NCBI GenBank assembly: GCA_001512485.1
Contig: LFRV01000079.1
Coordinates: 1-58,422 of the forward strand
Length of the DNA stretch: 58,422 nt
Source of the DNA: Clostridiales bacterium DTU069
Lineage (GTDB): Bacteria > Bacillota > Clostridia > DSM-8532
Reading direction: 5' to 3'
Part shown: piece after piece, positions 6,748-16,329 of the stretch
Layout: every line of letters starts with the position of its first letter
How positions within the stretch are numbered: position 1 is the first letter of the stretch
Made by a program: the position numbers and the translations under genes
Notes under the pieces: model-generated
Told to the model about the DNA's origin: nothing
Databases searched by the model: none
The model's input: only the letters and a program-made list of their open reading frames with translations

Positions 6748-9700
6748 ATGCCGTTAAGAAACGATGTAAAAAAGGCTATGGTTATCGGTTCCGGACCGAT
6801 TGTAATCGGCCAGGCGGCAGAGTTCGACTATGCCGGTACCCAGGCCTGCAGAGCGCTTAAGGAAGAGGGCATTGAAGTTGTTCTTGTCAACAGCAACCCC
6901 GCAACGATAATGACCGATTCAAACATCGCCGACAGGGTGTATATCGAGGCGCTCAACAGTGATATTATAAAAAAAATAATAATTAAAGAGAAGCCTGACA
7001 GTATTCTGCCCACGCTTGGCGGGCAAACCGGACTGAATATTGCGATGGAACTGGCCGAAGAGAGATTCCTCGATACAATGGGAGTAAAACTTCTGGGAAC
7101 GGGAACCGAAGCTATTAAGATGGCTGAAGATCGCCAGTCATTCAAGGATACAATGCAGGAAATAGGAGAACCGTGCATTCCCAGTAAGGTTGTAGGTTCG
7201 GTGCAGGAAGCGCTTGAATTCGCGGACGAAATACAATACCCCGTCGTTGTGCGTCCCGCATATACGCTCGGAGGAACCGGGGGCGGCATCGCTGACAATG
7301 AAGAACAACTCCGTGAAATATCCGTAATCGGTTTGAGGCTCAGCAGGATACATCGGATACTTGTCGAAAAATGCATTTCAGGCTGGAAAGAGATAGAGCT
7401 TGAAATGATTAGGGATTCAAAGGGGAATGTAATAACAGTCTGCAGTATGGAAAATGTCGATCCTGTCGGCATTCATACCGGGGACAGCATTGTTGTCGCT
7501 CCTGCCCAGACGCTGACCGATGAAGAATACCGTATGCTGCGCAATGCGGCGATAAAAATAATTAAGGTATTGAAAATAGAAGGAGGCTGTAACATCCAGT
7601 TCGCCCTGCACCCGGAAAGCCTTGAATATGCGATAATTGAAGTAAATCCGAGGGTAAGCCGTTCTTCTGCGCTGGCTTCAAAAGCAACCGGTTATCCGAT
7701 TGCAAGGGTTGCAACGAAAATAGCAATCGGATACAGCCTTGATGAAATAACAAAAAATACAGCCGGAACCGGTGGGTGCTTTGAACCGATCATTGACTAC
7801 ATTGTCGTCAAGATCCCGAAGTGGCCTTTCGATAAATTCGTAAACGCAGAACGCAAACTGGGCACTCAAATGAAGGCGACCGGAGAAGTAATGGCTATAA
7901 GCGATTCCTTTGAGGCCGCTTTTATGAAAGCGCTTCGTTCTTTGGAACTGAATACTTACACACTGAAGCAGAACCGGTATCTGGAATGGAGCACTGACGA
8001 TATTCGCAGAAAGCTTAACGATATCGACGATGAGAGGGTGCTCGTTATTGCGGAAGCCCTTCGCAGGAATATTGATATAAACGATATTCATGAAATAACT
8101 AAAATTGATTTGTTCTTCCTGCAGAAATTTAAAAACATAGTTGATATGGAAGAGACTCTTTCAAAGCGCAGCATTGATATGTTGGACAGGGAACTGCTGT
8201 TGAAAGCGAAAAAAATGGGATTTACCGACAATGTTATAGCGATGTTTACGGGCAGCAGCAAAAAGGACATAGAAAAAAAGCGCGGAGAGTGGGGCATAAA
8301 AGCCGCATATAAGACGGTTGACAAATGTACCGCGGCATTTAAAGCCGCCGCGCCGTATTATTATTCAACTTACGATACAGAAACCGGAGTTTTTCCCGAC
8401 GATGCAAAAAAGGTGCTTGTGCTTGGATCGGGCCCTATCCGTATCGGGCAGGGGATTGAATTTGACTACTGTTCTGTTCATTCGGTATGGGGTCTTAAGG
8501 AAGAGGGATATAAAACAATTATCGTAAACAATAATCCTGAAACGGTAAGTACGGATTTTGACACTGCCGACCGGTTGTACTTTGAACCGCTGACTCCCGA
8601 GGACGTTGCGAACATAATCGAAATCGAAAAACCCGACGGGGTTATTGCGCAGTTCGGCGGGCAGACCGCGATAAAGCTGACGAAGTCGCTGCATGAGCTC
8701 GGCGTAACAATACACGGAACAGAAGCGAAATACGTCGACGCTGCGGAAGACAGGGAAAAATTCGATTCGATACTTGAAGAGCTTAAAATACCGCGCCCGA
8801 AAGGCAAGACCGTTTTTACAGCCGAGCAGGCGCTTGAGGCCGCGAATTCCCTCGGCTACCCCGTGCTTGTGCGCCCTTCGTACGTCCTTGGCGGCAAAGG
8901 CATGGAAATTGCATTCAGCGACAATGACATAATAGAATTCATCGAAATAATTAACCGCGAGGAACAGGAACACCCTATTCTTGTTGACAAGTACCTCGCC
9001 GGAATAGAGCTTGAAGTAGACGCGATCTGCGACGGAAAAAACATCCTTATCCCGGGCATAATGGAACATCTTGAACGTGCCGGCGTTCACTCGGGGGACA
9101 GCATATCGATTTACCCGCCACAGGACATCAGCAAAAAGGTAAAGGACAGGATTGTCGAATACACCGAAAAGCTTGCGCATGCACTTCATGTTGTCGGGAT
9201 GGTTAATATCCAGTTTGTCCTGCATAATGACGAATTGTATGTAATTGAAGTGAACCCGCGCTCGAGCCGCACAGTTCCGTATATCAGCAAAGTTACCGGG
9301 ATACCGATGGTAAGCATCGCAACGCGGATTATGATGGGCAGAAGCTTAAAAGATTTTCCATACGGTACCGGGCTTTACAGGGAATCCGGGTATGTCGCCG
9401 TAAAAGTCCCCGTTTTTTCGTTTGAAAAACTGCATGATGTAGATATAAGCCTCGGCCCGGAGATGAAATCGACAGGAGAAGTGCTCGGAATAGCCAAAAC
9501 CTTCCATGAAGCACTGTATAAGGGCATTATTGCAGCCGGCATAGAAATCCCGAAACCGGGAGCGGGGATACTGTTTACGGTAAGAGATACCGACAAGCCT
9601 GAACTTATACCGCTCGCAGAGAAGTTTGAGAAGCTTGGTTATGTTCTCTACGGAACCGGAAATACTGCGAACTATTTGAATAAGCACGGCATAGCCACTA

Positions 9701-9957
9701 ATGCGGTGAAAAAAATAAGCGAAGGCTCTCCGAATCTTTTAGATATGATTGATGAGGGAAAAATAAAGCTGATAATAAATACCCCGACGCGCGGAAGGGA
9801 GCCGCGGCGCGACGGTTTCAGAATTCGCAGGAAAGCGGTTGAAAGCTCGATACCGTGCCTTACATCTATGGATACCGCATACGGCATAATGAAGTGCATG
9901 CTGCTTAACAAACAGCCGAAGGATATGGATATTGTCTGTCTTGATGAGATTACCTGA
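6748..9957 (+). CDS. carB: Carbamoyl-phosphate synthase large chain
   Basis: CarB makes carbamoyl phosphate from bicarbonate, ATP and ammonia that the small chain CarA releases from glutamine and passes through a tunnel. The 1069 residues show the duplicated ATP-grasp layout: the first half begins KKAMVIGSGPIVIGQ and the second half begins KKVLVLGSGPIRIGQ near residue 553, each followed by GGQT and an ATP-grasp core with INVNPR-type motifs; an MGS-like allosteric domain occupies the last 130 residues. ATG follows GGAGGA. The partner gene carA, normally adjacent, is absent from the window. The 3' end overlaps the convergent histidine kinase gene by 8 bases, so no separate terminator is possible between them. 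Confidence 0.97.
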   Translation: MPLRNDVKKAMVIGSGPIVIGQAAEFDYAGTQACRALKEEGIEVVLVNSNPATIMTDSNIADRVYIEALNSDIIKKIIIKEKPDSILPTLGGQTGLNIAMELAEERFLDTMGVKLLGTGTEAIKMAEDRQSFKDTMQEIGEPCIPSKVVGSVQEALEFADEIQYPVVVRPAYTLGGTGGGIADNEEQLREISVIGLRLSRIHRILVEKCISGWKEIELEMIRDSKGNVITVCSMENVDPVGIHTGDSIVVAPAQTLTDEEYRMLRNAAIKIIKVLKIEGGCNIQFALHPESLEYAIIEVNPRVSRSSALASKATGYPIARVATKIAIGYSLDEITKNTAGTGGCFEPIIDYIVVKIPKWPFDKFVNAERKLGTQMKATGEVMAISDSFEAAFMKALRSLELNTYTLKQNRYLEWSTDDIRRKLNDIDDERVLVIAEALRRNIDINDIHEITKIDLFFLQKFKNIVDMEETLSKRSIDMLDRELLLKAKKMGFTDNVIAMFTGSSKKDIEKKRGEWGIKAAYKTVDKCTAAFKAAAPYYYSTYDTETGVFPDDAKKVLVLGSGPIRIGQGIEFDYCSVHSVWGLKEEGYKTIIVNNNPETVSTDFDTADRLYFEPLTPEDVANIIEIEKPDGVIAQFGGQTAIKLTKSLHELGVTIHGTEAKYVDAAEDREKFDSILEELKIPRPKGKTVFTAEQALEAANSLGYPVLVRPSYVLGGKGMEIAFSDNDIIEFIEIINREEQEHPILVDKYLAGIELEVDAICDGKNILIPGIMEHLERAGVHSGDSISIYPPQDISKKVKDRIVEYTEKLAHALHVVGMVNIQFVLHNDELYVIEVNPRSSRTVPYISKVTGIPMVSIATRIMMGRSLKDFPYGTGLYRESGYVAVKVPVFSFEKLHDVDISLGPEMKSTGEVLGIAKTFHEALYKGIIAAGIEIPKPGAGILFTVRDTDKPELIPLAEKFEKLGYVLYGTGNTANYLNKHGIATNAVKKISEGSPNLLDMIDEGKIKLIINTPTRGREPRRDGFRIRRKAVESSIPCLTSMDTAYGIMKCMLLNKQPKDMDIVCLDEIT

Positions 9958-11707
9958 CGGCGGGAATATCGAGATAGACAACTGTTCCGAAACCGGATTT
10001 GCTTCTGAGTTTAATGCCGTATTCTTCACCGTACATCAGTTTAAGTCTTTTGTTTGTATTAAATAAACCTATATGTTCGGTATAATCTCCTTTTTCCTTC
10101 AGCTTTTCCCGGATATCTTTCAACCTTGCGGGTTCTATTCCTATTCCGTTGTCTATAATTGCAATTTTTATTATTCCGTTGTTTATTTTTATTTTTATTT
10201 TAATATAACTGGGGCTTACTTTTTCCTTTATTCCGTGATAAATGCTGTTTTCGATAAAAGGCTGGAAAAGGAGTTTAATAACCTTATAATCGGTTATGTT
10301 TTCGTCATACTGCCAGATTACGCCGAACTTGTCCCTGTACCTGATTTTTTGTATTTCTATATAGCATTGCGTATTTTTTATTTCATCGGACAGCGTAACC
10401 AATTCATCCGAACTGCTGAGTGAATAATTGAGAATCTCGGACAAATACTCAATCATTTTGCTGACCTCATTCTGACCGCCGGTTAACGCAATGGATTTCC
10501 AAAAAATTGTTTTTAATGTATTGAACAGAAAGTGTGGATTTATCTGAGCCTGCAATGCCATCATTTCCGCTGCCTTTAACTGGTATTTTTTTTCGGACAG
10601 CTGTACTTTTAGATAACTTTGCTCAATAAATGTTTTGACTACATTCTGCAATATGTACCCGTACTCGTCTTTTATTTGGGATGGCAGTTCGGGGAGCGGT
10701 TCTCCCTTTTCAGCCGATTCAAAGGCTGATATTATATTGTTAAGCCTCGCATAATTTTTCCTTGTATTATAGTATGTTATGCCAAGACCAAGCAGAAAGG
10801 AAATTAACACAAGGAAACCGGTTAGTATTAACAGTTGTGTAGGTACTTTATACAAAAACATTTTTGGAATTACCGACACATATTTGATGGAATACCTTTC
10901 TGATTCTACTGTTGATACTATATATTTCTTGCTTCCCAGTTTATATTCAAAATAATTATAAGGATTTGCGTTTATTTCCTTTATATCCATCTGTTCTATT
11001 GCCGATTTATTCCCCGTACTGGCAATTATATTGTTATTGGCGTCAATAATCAGAAAAATGTGATCAGAATAGGAAATGGATTCGTTCAGTATATTTTCAA
11101 TATAATCCTTTTTAATATTCATTACTATGACTCCATCAGCTTTCTGTGAGCCGGGGGAATATAACCTGTCGTAGAGAGTTATAAAACTTACGGTGTCTTT
11201 TTCAAATGAAAAAAGCCTGGTTTCCCTTGCTTCAATCCATGTGTCAGTTTCACTGGCAGCAAAGCTTTTGTACCATGATTTATCGATAAAACTGTGCAAA
11301 TTTTCGATTCCCAGATTAGAAACAAAGAAACTCCCGTTTTTGTTATTGTAATAAATATAAAGAGACTGTATATAGGGTTTGGAATTAACAGGAGGATTTA
11401 TAATATTCATAATATCGTCCAGGGTCTTGATTATTTCCTGGTTTTTAAGGCGTCCTTCCAGTAAATTCTTAACTTTAATTATAACAGACGGATTCAGATC
11501 AAAATTTATACTCAGCAAATCCAGTTCATTAAAAATAAGTTCAAGCGTTTCTTTTGTTTTGCTTAGTATCTTAATATTATTGGCATCAATATCCTCACGA
11601 ATCATCGTTTGTGTCAGTGTTATGGAAAAAGTTCCCAGAATAATAAGAGGAATGAGAAGCGGAATCATAAAAACGGTAAGATTTTTAAAAAAAGATTTTC
11701 TCCTCAT
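9950..11707 (-). CDS. YesM-type sensor histidine kinase
   Basis: A 585-residue membrane sensor kinase. An N-terminal membrane helix (about 11-32) and a second one (about 288-313) enclose a 255-residue extracytoplasmic sensor region of the dCACHE style. Then comes a linker, the His_kinase (LytS/YesM) box with the phospho-accepting histidine H392 in QAQINPHFLFN, and an HATPase domain with the N-box PFIENSIYHGI (about 483-493) and the glycine motif DNGIGI. The downstream gene product (11731-12474) is the cognate response regulator by position, 23 bases upstream in transcription order. Such pairs usually control an adjacent sugar ABC importer, here the divergent genes from 12737. Its 3' end overlaps carB by 8 bases. 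Confidence 0.92.
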   Translation of the reverse strand: MRRKSFFKNLTVFMIPLLIPLIILGTFSITLTQTMIREDIDANNIKILSKTKETLELIFNELDLLSINFDLNPSVIIKVKNLLEGRLKNQEIIKTLDDIMNIINPPVNSKPYIQSLYIYYNNKNGSFFVSNLGIENLHSFIDKSWYKSFAASETDTWIEARETRLFSFEKDTVSFITLYDRLYSPGSQKADGVIVMNIKKDYIENILNESISYSDHIFLIIDANNNIIASTGNKSAIEQMDIKEINANPYNYFEYKLGSKKYIVSTVESERYSIKYVSVIPKMFLYKVPTQLLILTGFLVLISFLLGLGITYYNTRKNYARLNNIISAFESAEKGEPLPELPSQIKDEYGYILQNVVKTFIEQSYLKVQLSEKKYQLKAAEMMALQAQINPHFLFNTLKTIFWKSIALTGGQNEVSKMIEYLSEILNYSLSSSDELVTLSDEIKNTQCYIEIQKIRYRDKFGVIWQYDENITDYKVIKLLFQPFIENSIYHGIKEKVSPSYIKIKIKINNGIIKIAIIDNGIGIEPARLKDIREKLKEKGDYTEHIGLFNTNKRLKLMYGEEYGIKLRSKSGFGTVVYLDIPAVR

Positions 11708-11730
11708 ATTTCCACACCCTAATCTTTGTT

Positions 11731-12474
11731 CTATGTCGACTGTTTATTCTTTCTGTATTCACTGGGGGTCATGCCAAAATAGTTTTTGAATGTCCGCGTG
11801 AAATTAAATGAATTGCTGTATCCGACCATGTCGCTTATCTCATAAATCCTGTACCTGACATCGTTAAGAAGCCGGGCTGCGTTCTTCATTCTGACTTCCA
11901 TGACATAATCGGAAAAATTCTGATTTGTTTTTTGCTTGAAAAATTTGCTTATGTAATCAGGGTTCATATGGACCACCTTGGTAAGATCCTCGAGGGTTAC
12001 ATCCCTGTAATGTTCATTTACATATTTTTTTATCGTATAAATAATCTTTTCATCGAAATTAAGGTTTTTTTCCTGATATGCGGACACTGACCTGTTTTCT
12101 TCGTCAAGATCCCTTTTGACATTTGAAAATACTCTGATCAGTTCATTATAATTGGTAGATTTCAGAATATAACTGTTTACACCGTATTCAATGGCTTGCT
12201 GGGCATATTTGAAATCCTGGTACCCGCTGAAAAAAACAATCTTAACTTTGGATTTGGATTCATGAAGAATACGAGCCAATTCCAGGCCAGTCATCACAGG
12301 CATCATAATATCGCACAAAATTGCATCCACGTTTTCACGTTTTATAAATTCCAGCGCCTCTTTGCCGTTTTCAGCTTCTCCGACAACCCTGAAACCTATG
12401 GCATCCCAGGGGAAAAATTTACATAAACCATAGCGTATCTCGTATTCATCATCCGCTATAAGAAGTTTATACAT
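11731..12474 (-). CDS. Response regulator with AraC-type DNA-binding domain
   Basis: A 247-residue YesN-type response regulator. The receiver domain starts MYKLLIADDE and carries the phospho-acceptor D55 in ILCDIMMP. The C-terminal 100 residues form an AraC/XylS double helix-turn-helix, ending in the typical FTRTFKNYFGMTPSEYRK. The linker is short for the YesN class. The frame is open for six more codons upstream, but the ATG at 12474 sits correctly behind GTGAGGG and gives the standard receiver start. It is the first gene of the operon with the histidine kinase and diverges from the sugar importer, its probable target. Confidence 0.93.
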   Translation of the reverse strand: MYKLLIADDEYEIRYGLCKFFPWDAIGFRVVGEAENGKEALEFIKRENVDAILCDIMMPVMTGLELARILHESKSKVKIVFFSGYQDFKYAQQAIEYGVNSYILKSTNYNELIRVFSNVKRDLDEENRSVSAYQEKNLNFDEKIIYTIKKYVNEHYRDVTLEDLTKVVHMNPDYISKFFKQKTNQNFSDYVMEVRMKNAARLLNDVRYRIYEISDMVGYSNSFNFTRTFKNYFGMTPSEYRKNKQST

Positions 12475-12523
12475 ATTTCCCTCACTTATCACAGTGAAGA
12501 TTTATTGGTTAATGATTCCATAT

Positions 12524-12554
12524 ATTATAATAACATTTTGTTTTCATAAATCAA
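12524..12554 (-). promoter_or_regulatory. Candidate promoter of the two-component operon
   Basis: On the minus strand TTGATT (12554-12549) is followed after 19 bp by TATAAT (12529-12524). The start codon of the response regulator is about 50 bases away. The spacing is longer than ideal. Confidence 0.4.
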
Positions 12555-12640
12555 TCATGTAACCGCCGAACGCGGAGCTATGTCAATCAATGATTGGTTT
12601 TATCAATAAATGATATTTTTCCATATTAAAATATCCATTA

Positions 12641-12657
12641 TTGATATAATATATCAA
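12641..12657 (+). promoter_or_regulatory. Extended -10 promoter inside a palindrome, sugar importer
   Basis: TGATATAAT (12642-12650) is an extended -10 element without an evident -35 box. It is embedded in the near-perfect palindrome TTGATATAATATATCAA (12641-12657). Several TCAAT/ATTGA-like half sites occur just upstream (12580-12615). A promoter without a -35 box next to an AraC-type regulator gene suggests activation by that regulator; this is inference. Confidence 0.4.
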
Positions 12658-12736
12658 CTTTAGGGTCTGTTAAAAATTTATCAGCCTGATTATAATTAAT
12701 GACAGAAATAATAAACAGTCAGGGAGGTAGAAGCAA

Positions 12737-14110
12737 ATGAAGAAATTAACAAGAATAATATGTTTTATTTGTATTGTTGCCGTACTGGCGGTTTTTGCAG
12801 CAGGATGCGGCCAGGTAACATCAAAGGGCAGTGATTCCGCTTCAGGTACTTCTTCGCAGGATAACAGTACTGCTGCTAAGCCGACTGACAAACCTAAACA
12901 GGTAACAATGAGATTTAGCTGGTGGGGTGCCGATAACAGGCATGAAGCAACGTTAGAGGCTATTGAAGCGTACAGGAAACTTAATCCCCATGTAACAATC
13001 GAAGGCGAATACGGCGGATACGATGGGTACCAGCAGAAATTGATGACACAGCTTGCAGGCGGTTCCGCACCGGATTTGATTCAGACCGACCCGATATGGA
13101 ATCAGCAATTGGGAGTCCAGAAGGAAAACTTTGTTGATTTATCCAGGGAGAGCGCTATTGATATAAGCCAGTTTGATGAAGGAGTTATTAACGGTTTCTG
13201 TCTTGTAAATGGCATTGTACTTGGCCTTCCGATGGGAATTAACGGTTTCGGTGTTCAAATTAATAAATCTTTCATGGAAAGATTTAACATACCTTTGGAT
13301 ACAAGATGGACCTATGAGAAAATAATTGAAGTCGGAAGAAAAGTTCATGAAGAGGACAGCGAATGCTATCTGTACATAGAAGATCTTACCGGACTCCAGG
13401 TTAAATTCATGTGTGATTACACCCGCGCAAAGTATGGTAAATACTGGATTGATGATGATTATGAAATTCATATAACAAAAGAAGAACTGACTGAACAGTT
13501 TTCAAAAATGAAGGAGCTCTTTGACAGCGGGGCTGCGGTGCCATTGGGAGAGACCGCGCTGTATAACAACAAACTTGAACAATATCCGAAGTTCATTAAC
13601 GGGCAAGTCGGTATGGTGCAGGACTGGTCTGGTCTTATGGCAAAATATAAAGAAGTTATCGGTGCCGACAATTTTGCGGTCGGAGACTCGATAATCGTTG
13701 AAAATGCCGTGGACACTTCAACTACTTACAAGCCGTCAATGCTGCTTTCGGTATACAGCAAGTCAAAGTATGTTGATGAAGCTGTTAAATTTACCAACTG
13801 GTTCCTAAATGACAGGGAAGCTGCTCTTATCCTGAAAGACTGCAGATCAATACCAGGGTCAAAAGCTGCAAGACAGGCCCTGATAGAAAACAATGTTCTT
13901 GACAAAGACGTTATGCAAATGGTGGAAAACACGCTTAAAAATCCCGCTCCTCCTGTTCCGCTGATTATGAATAACAGCGAAATTGCAGAAATTACGAAGG
14001 ATGTTATACAGAAAGTTGTGTTCGGCGATATAACACCCGAAGACGGAGCAGAGGAATTAATAACAAGCGTAAGCGAAAAGCTTGAAGCTATCAAAGCTGA
14101 AAGCAATTAG
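12737..14110 (+). CDS. Carbohydrate ABC transporter substrate-binding lipoprotein
   Basis: A 457-residue family 1 extracellular solute-binding protein. The signal peptide ends with the lipobox VFAAGC (lipidated Cys26), followed by a Ser/Thr-rich tether. The mature start TMRFSWWGADNRHEATLEAIEAY is typical of sugar- and oligosaccharide-binding proteins, and GGSAPDLIQTDPIWNQ is the family's hinge-proximal motif. ATG follows GGGAGG. It leads an operon with two permease genes; the ATPase is missing here, as is usual when a shared MsmK-type ATPase is encoded elsewhere. The substrate cannot be read from the sequence. It is divergent from the YesM/YesN-type pair. Confidence 0.92.
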   Translation: MKKLTRIICFICIVAVLAVFAAGCGQVTSKGSDSASGTSSQDNSTAAKPTDKPKQVTMRFSWWGADNRHEATLEAIEAYRKLNPHVTIEGEYGGYDGYQQKLMTQLAGGSAPDLIQTDPIWNQQLGVQKENFVDLSRESAIDISQFDEGVINGFCLVNGIVLGLPMGINGFGVQINKSFMERFNIPLDTRWTYEKIIEVGRKVHEEDSECYLYIEDLTGLQVKFMCDYTRAKYGKYWIDDDYEIHITKEELTEQFSKMKELFDSGAAVPLGETALYNNKLEQYPKFINGQVGMVQDWSGLMAKYKEVIGADNFAVGDSIIVENAVDTSTTYKPSMLLSVYSKSKYVDEAVKFTNWFLNDREAALILKDCRSIPGSKAARQALIENNVLDKDVMQMVENTLKNPAPPVPLIMNNSEIAEITKDVIQKVVFGDITPEDGAEELITSVSEKLEAIKAESN

Positions 14111-14139
14111 GCTGAAATGTGTTTCGGGAAGAAAGATTA

Positions 14140-14167
14140 AAGGGTGTTACAAATTTGTATCACCCTT
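14140..14167 (+). terminator. Strong intercistronic hairpin after the binding-protein gene
   Basis: A 28-base near-perfect inverted repeat (arms AAGGGTG and CACCCTT, inner TACAAA/TTTGTA, one T-T mismatch). It is followed only by ACGTTTTAAC, so termination would be partial. Such hairpins behind binding-protein genes commonly stabilise the upstream mRNA and lower permease expression. Confidence 0.6.
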
Positions 14168-14242
14168 ACGTTTTAACAGCGGTTTATATAGCCCCTGCAG
14201 CTTGAACTTAACATTTTTATTTCAGGGAAAGTAGGGTTGAAA

Positions 14243-15145
14243 ATGAAAGGTCATCGTATGGGTGAAAGGAAAAGAAGACAGTATATAGGTCTTTTATATA
14301 TATCACCATGGCTTTTGGGATTTCTGATATTTCAGCTTTACCCGTTTGTTTCCTCATTCGTTTACTCATTTACAAACTATAATATGACATCAAACATTAA
14401 ATTTGTAGGTCTGAAAAATTATATTGAGATTTTTACAAAGGACAGCCAGTTTTATAATTCGCTTAAGGTTACAATTTTTTATGTCCTTATGGCCGTACCG
14501 ATGAAACTGGTCTTTGCCTTTTTTATTGCAATGATACTAAATATCAGGATAAAATATGTTAATTATTACAGGACAATATACTATCTTCCTTCAATACTGG
14601 GGGGAAGTGTGGCTGTTTCGGTGCTCTGGAGATTTCTGTTTGCCGATAACGGGCTGATAAACGAAATATTGTCATCCTTCGGTGTTCACAAAATCGGTTG
14701 GCTGAGCAGCCCAAAAATAGCCCTCTTTACTATAAGCCTTCTGACAGTCTGGCAGTTTGGTTCATCGATGGTTATATTTCTGGCTGGATTGAAACAGATC
14801 CCGAAAGAATTGTATGAAGCAGCAACGGTGGATGGGATATCAAAACCGGGAATGTTCTTCAGGATTACTTTGCCTCTTCTCACGCCGATAATACTCTTTA
14901 ATCTTGTCATGCAGATGATTATTGCGTTCCAGGAATTTACTGCAAGCTTTGTCATTACAAGCGGGGGCCCCATGAAATCCACTTACCTTTACGCTATGAA
15001 ACTGTATGACGAAGGTTTTCTGTTTATGAAAATGGGATATGCTTCGGCATTGTCATGGATATTATTTATTGTAATAATGATATTCACAGCATTGATATTC
15101 AAGTCATCAGAGTATTGGACCTATTATGAGGATGGGGGTAAGTAA
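14243..15145 (+). CDS. Carbohydrate ABC transporter permease (MalF/UgpA type)
   Basis: A 300-residue inner-membrane permease with six predicted helices. It begins with the family pattern YIGLLYISPWLLGFLIFQLYPFVSSFVYSFTNYNM and carries the EAA loop ELYEAATVDGISKPGMFFRITLPLL, which contacts the ATPase. The frame can start at TTG 14237; ATG 14243 behind GTAGGG is preferred. It would pair with the next gene to form the translocation pore for the sugar delivered by the lipoprotein at 12737. Confidence 0.92.
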   Translation: MKGHRMGERKRRQYIGLLYISPWLLGFLIFQLYPFVSSFVYSFTNYNMTSNIKFVGLKNYIEIFTKDSQFYNSLKVTIFYVLMAVPMKLVFAFFIAMILNIRIKYVNYYRTIYYLPSILGGSVAVSVLWRFLFADNGLINEILSSFGVHKIGWLSSPKIALFTISLLTVWQFGSSMVIFLAGLKQIPKELYEAATVDGISKPGMFFRITLPLLTPIILFNLVMQMIIAFQEFTASFVITSGGPMKSTYLYAMKLYDEGFLFMKMGYASALSWILFIVIMIFTALIFKSSEYWTYYEDGGK

Positions 15146-15148
15146 CCT

Positions 15149-16006
15149 ATGCAGCAAAAAAGAAAAAAGGAAAACAAAAAAGCCGTTAAGACCGCTTTAA
15201 CGCATGTTTTTTTGATTTTCTTGGGATTAATTATGATATATCCGCTGTTATGGATGTTCTTTTCATCCTTTAAACCAAATAATGAAATTTTCGGCTCACT
15301 GGGGCTATTGCCAAAACAGGTGATCTGGGATTCCTATTACAGGGGCTGGAACAGCGGACAGTTTACTTATGGTTTGTATTTCAAAAATTCATTCATACTT
15401 GTAACTCCTGTTGTATTATTCACGCTGATATCCAGCGCCCTTGTGGCATACGGTTTTGCCAGGTTTAATTTTCCGTTCAGAAAAACTCTTTTCAGCATTA
15501 TGATTTCAACTCTTATGCTTCCGAACGCGGTTATAATAATTCCGAGATATATTCTGTTCAATCATTTTAACTGGCTGAACAGTTATAAACCTTTTACGAT
15601 ACCGTCGATATTTGCGTGCCACCCATTTTTTATCTTTATGATGGTACAGTTTTTCAGAGGACTTCCGCGGGAACTGGATGAGTCGGCTACAATTGACGGA
15701 TGCAATACATTTTCTATACTTGTAAGAATCCATACGCCGCTTTTGAAACCAGCGCTGTTCTCAGCGGCAATTTTCCAGTTTATCTGGACATGGAATGACT
15801 TTTTTAATTCTCTTATTTATATTAACAGTGTAAGAAAATACACAATATCACTGGCACTGAGAATGACGCTTGATACTGCCGCAGCTGCGAACTGGAACGA
15901 GATACTGGCCATGTCGACGCTGGCAATAATCCCAAGCGTATTGATTTTCTTCTTTGCCCAGAATTACTTTGTTGAAGGAATTGCCACAACGGGTATTAAA
16001 GGTTAG
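15149..16006 (+). CDS. Carbohydrate ABC transporter permease (MalG/UgpE type)
   Basis: A 285-residue permease with a basic cytoplasmic N-terminus, six membrane helices and the EAA motif ELDESATIDGCNTFSILVRIHTPLLKPAL. C-terminal YFVEGIATTGIKG is the usual end of this subfamily. The start follows GGGGGT and lies 4 bases after the previous stop, so the two permeases are translated from one message. No ATPase gene follows; the operon ends here without a clear terminator. Confidence 0.93.
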   Translation: MQQKRKKENKKAVKTALTHVFLIFLGLIMIYPLLWMFFSSFKPNNEIFGSLGLLPKQVIWDSYYRGWNSGQFTYGLYFKNSFILVTPVVLFTLISSALVAYGFARFNFPFRKTLFSIMISTLMLPNAVIIIPRYILFNHFNWLNSYKPFTIPSIFACHPFFIFMMVQFFRGLPRELDESATIDGCNTFSILVRIHTPLLKPALFSAAIFQFIWTWNDFFNSLIYINSVRKYTISLALRMTLDTAAAANWNEILAMSTLAIIPSVLIFFFAQNYFVEGIATTGIKG

Positions 16007-16188
16007 TACAAGACTATGCCTGTTTTTTGCGGCTTGAACTTATTTTACACGTATCTTAAATTAATTGGAGATGTCAATCAAAAATTAAAAATTTACTATG
16101 GACAGTGTGAAAAATATACCGAATCGACAAACCATAACGATTCATTGCCGAAGAGATTAAAAAGGGAACAAATTCAGTTTTATACTGT

Positions 16189-16217
16189 TTGACAATTAAA
16201 AGACTCCATTTTATAAT
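16189..16217 (+). promoter_or_regulatory. Consensus promoter of tRNA-Leu
   Basis: TTGACA (16189-16194), 17 bp, TATAAT (16212-16217): a perfect sigma-A promoter. Transcription would start near 16224, 16 bases before the tRNA. Confidence 0.9.
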
Positions 16218-16239
16218 AAGTTACAGACAATTTTCATAT

Positions 16240-16322
16240 GCGGACATGGCGGAACTGGCAGACGCACCAGACTTAGGATCTGGCGGGAAACCGTGGGGGT
16301 TCAAGTCCCTTTGTCCGCACCA
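16240..16322 (+). tRNA. tRNA-Leu (anticodon UAG)
   Basis: An 83-base gene including an encoded CCA end. The acceptor stem GCGGACA/TGTCCGC is perfect, the D arm carries GGAACTGGCAGAC, the anticodon stem CCAGA/TCTGG encloses the loop CTTAGGA with anticodon TAG at 16274-16276, a class II variable arm follows, and the T arm has GGTTCAAGTCC. It reads CUA and probably other CUN codons. It stands alone behind its own promoter. Confidence 0.97.
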
Positions 16323-16329
16323 AATCAGA

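Noticed and set aside
8365-9225. 286-codon minus-strand ORF inside carB
   Set aside because: Entirely within carB, in a frame that is open because of codon usage; no ribosome binding site and non-protein-like composition.
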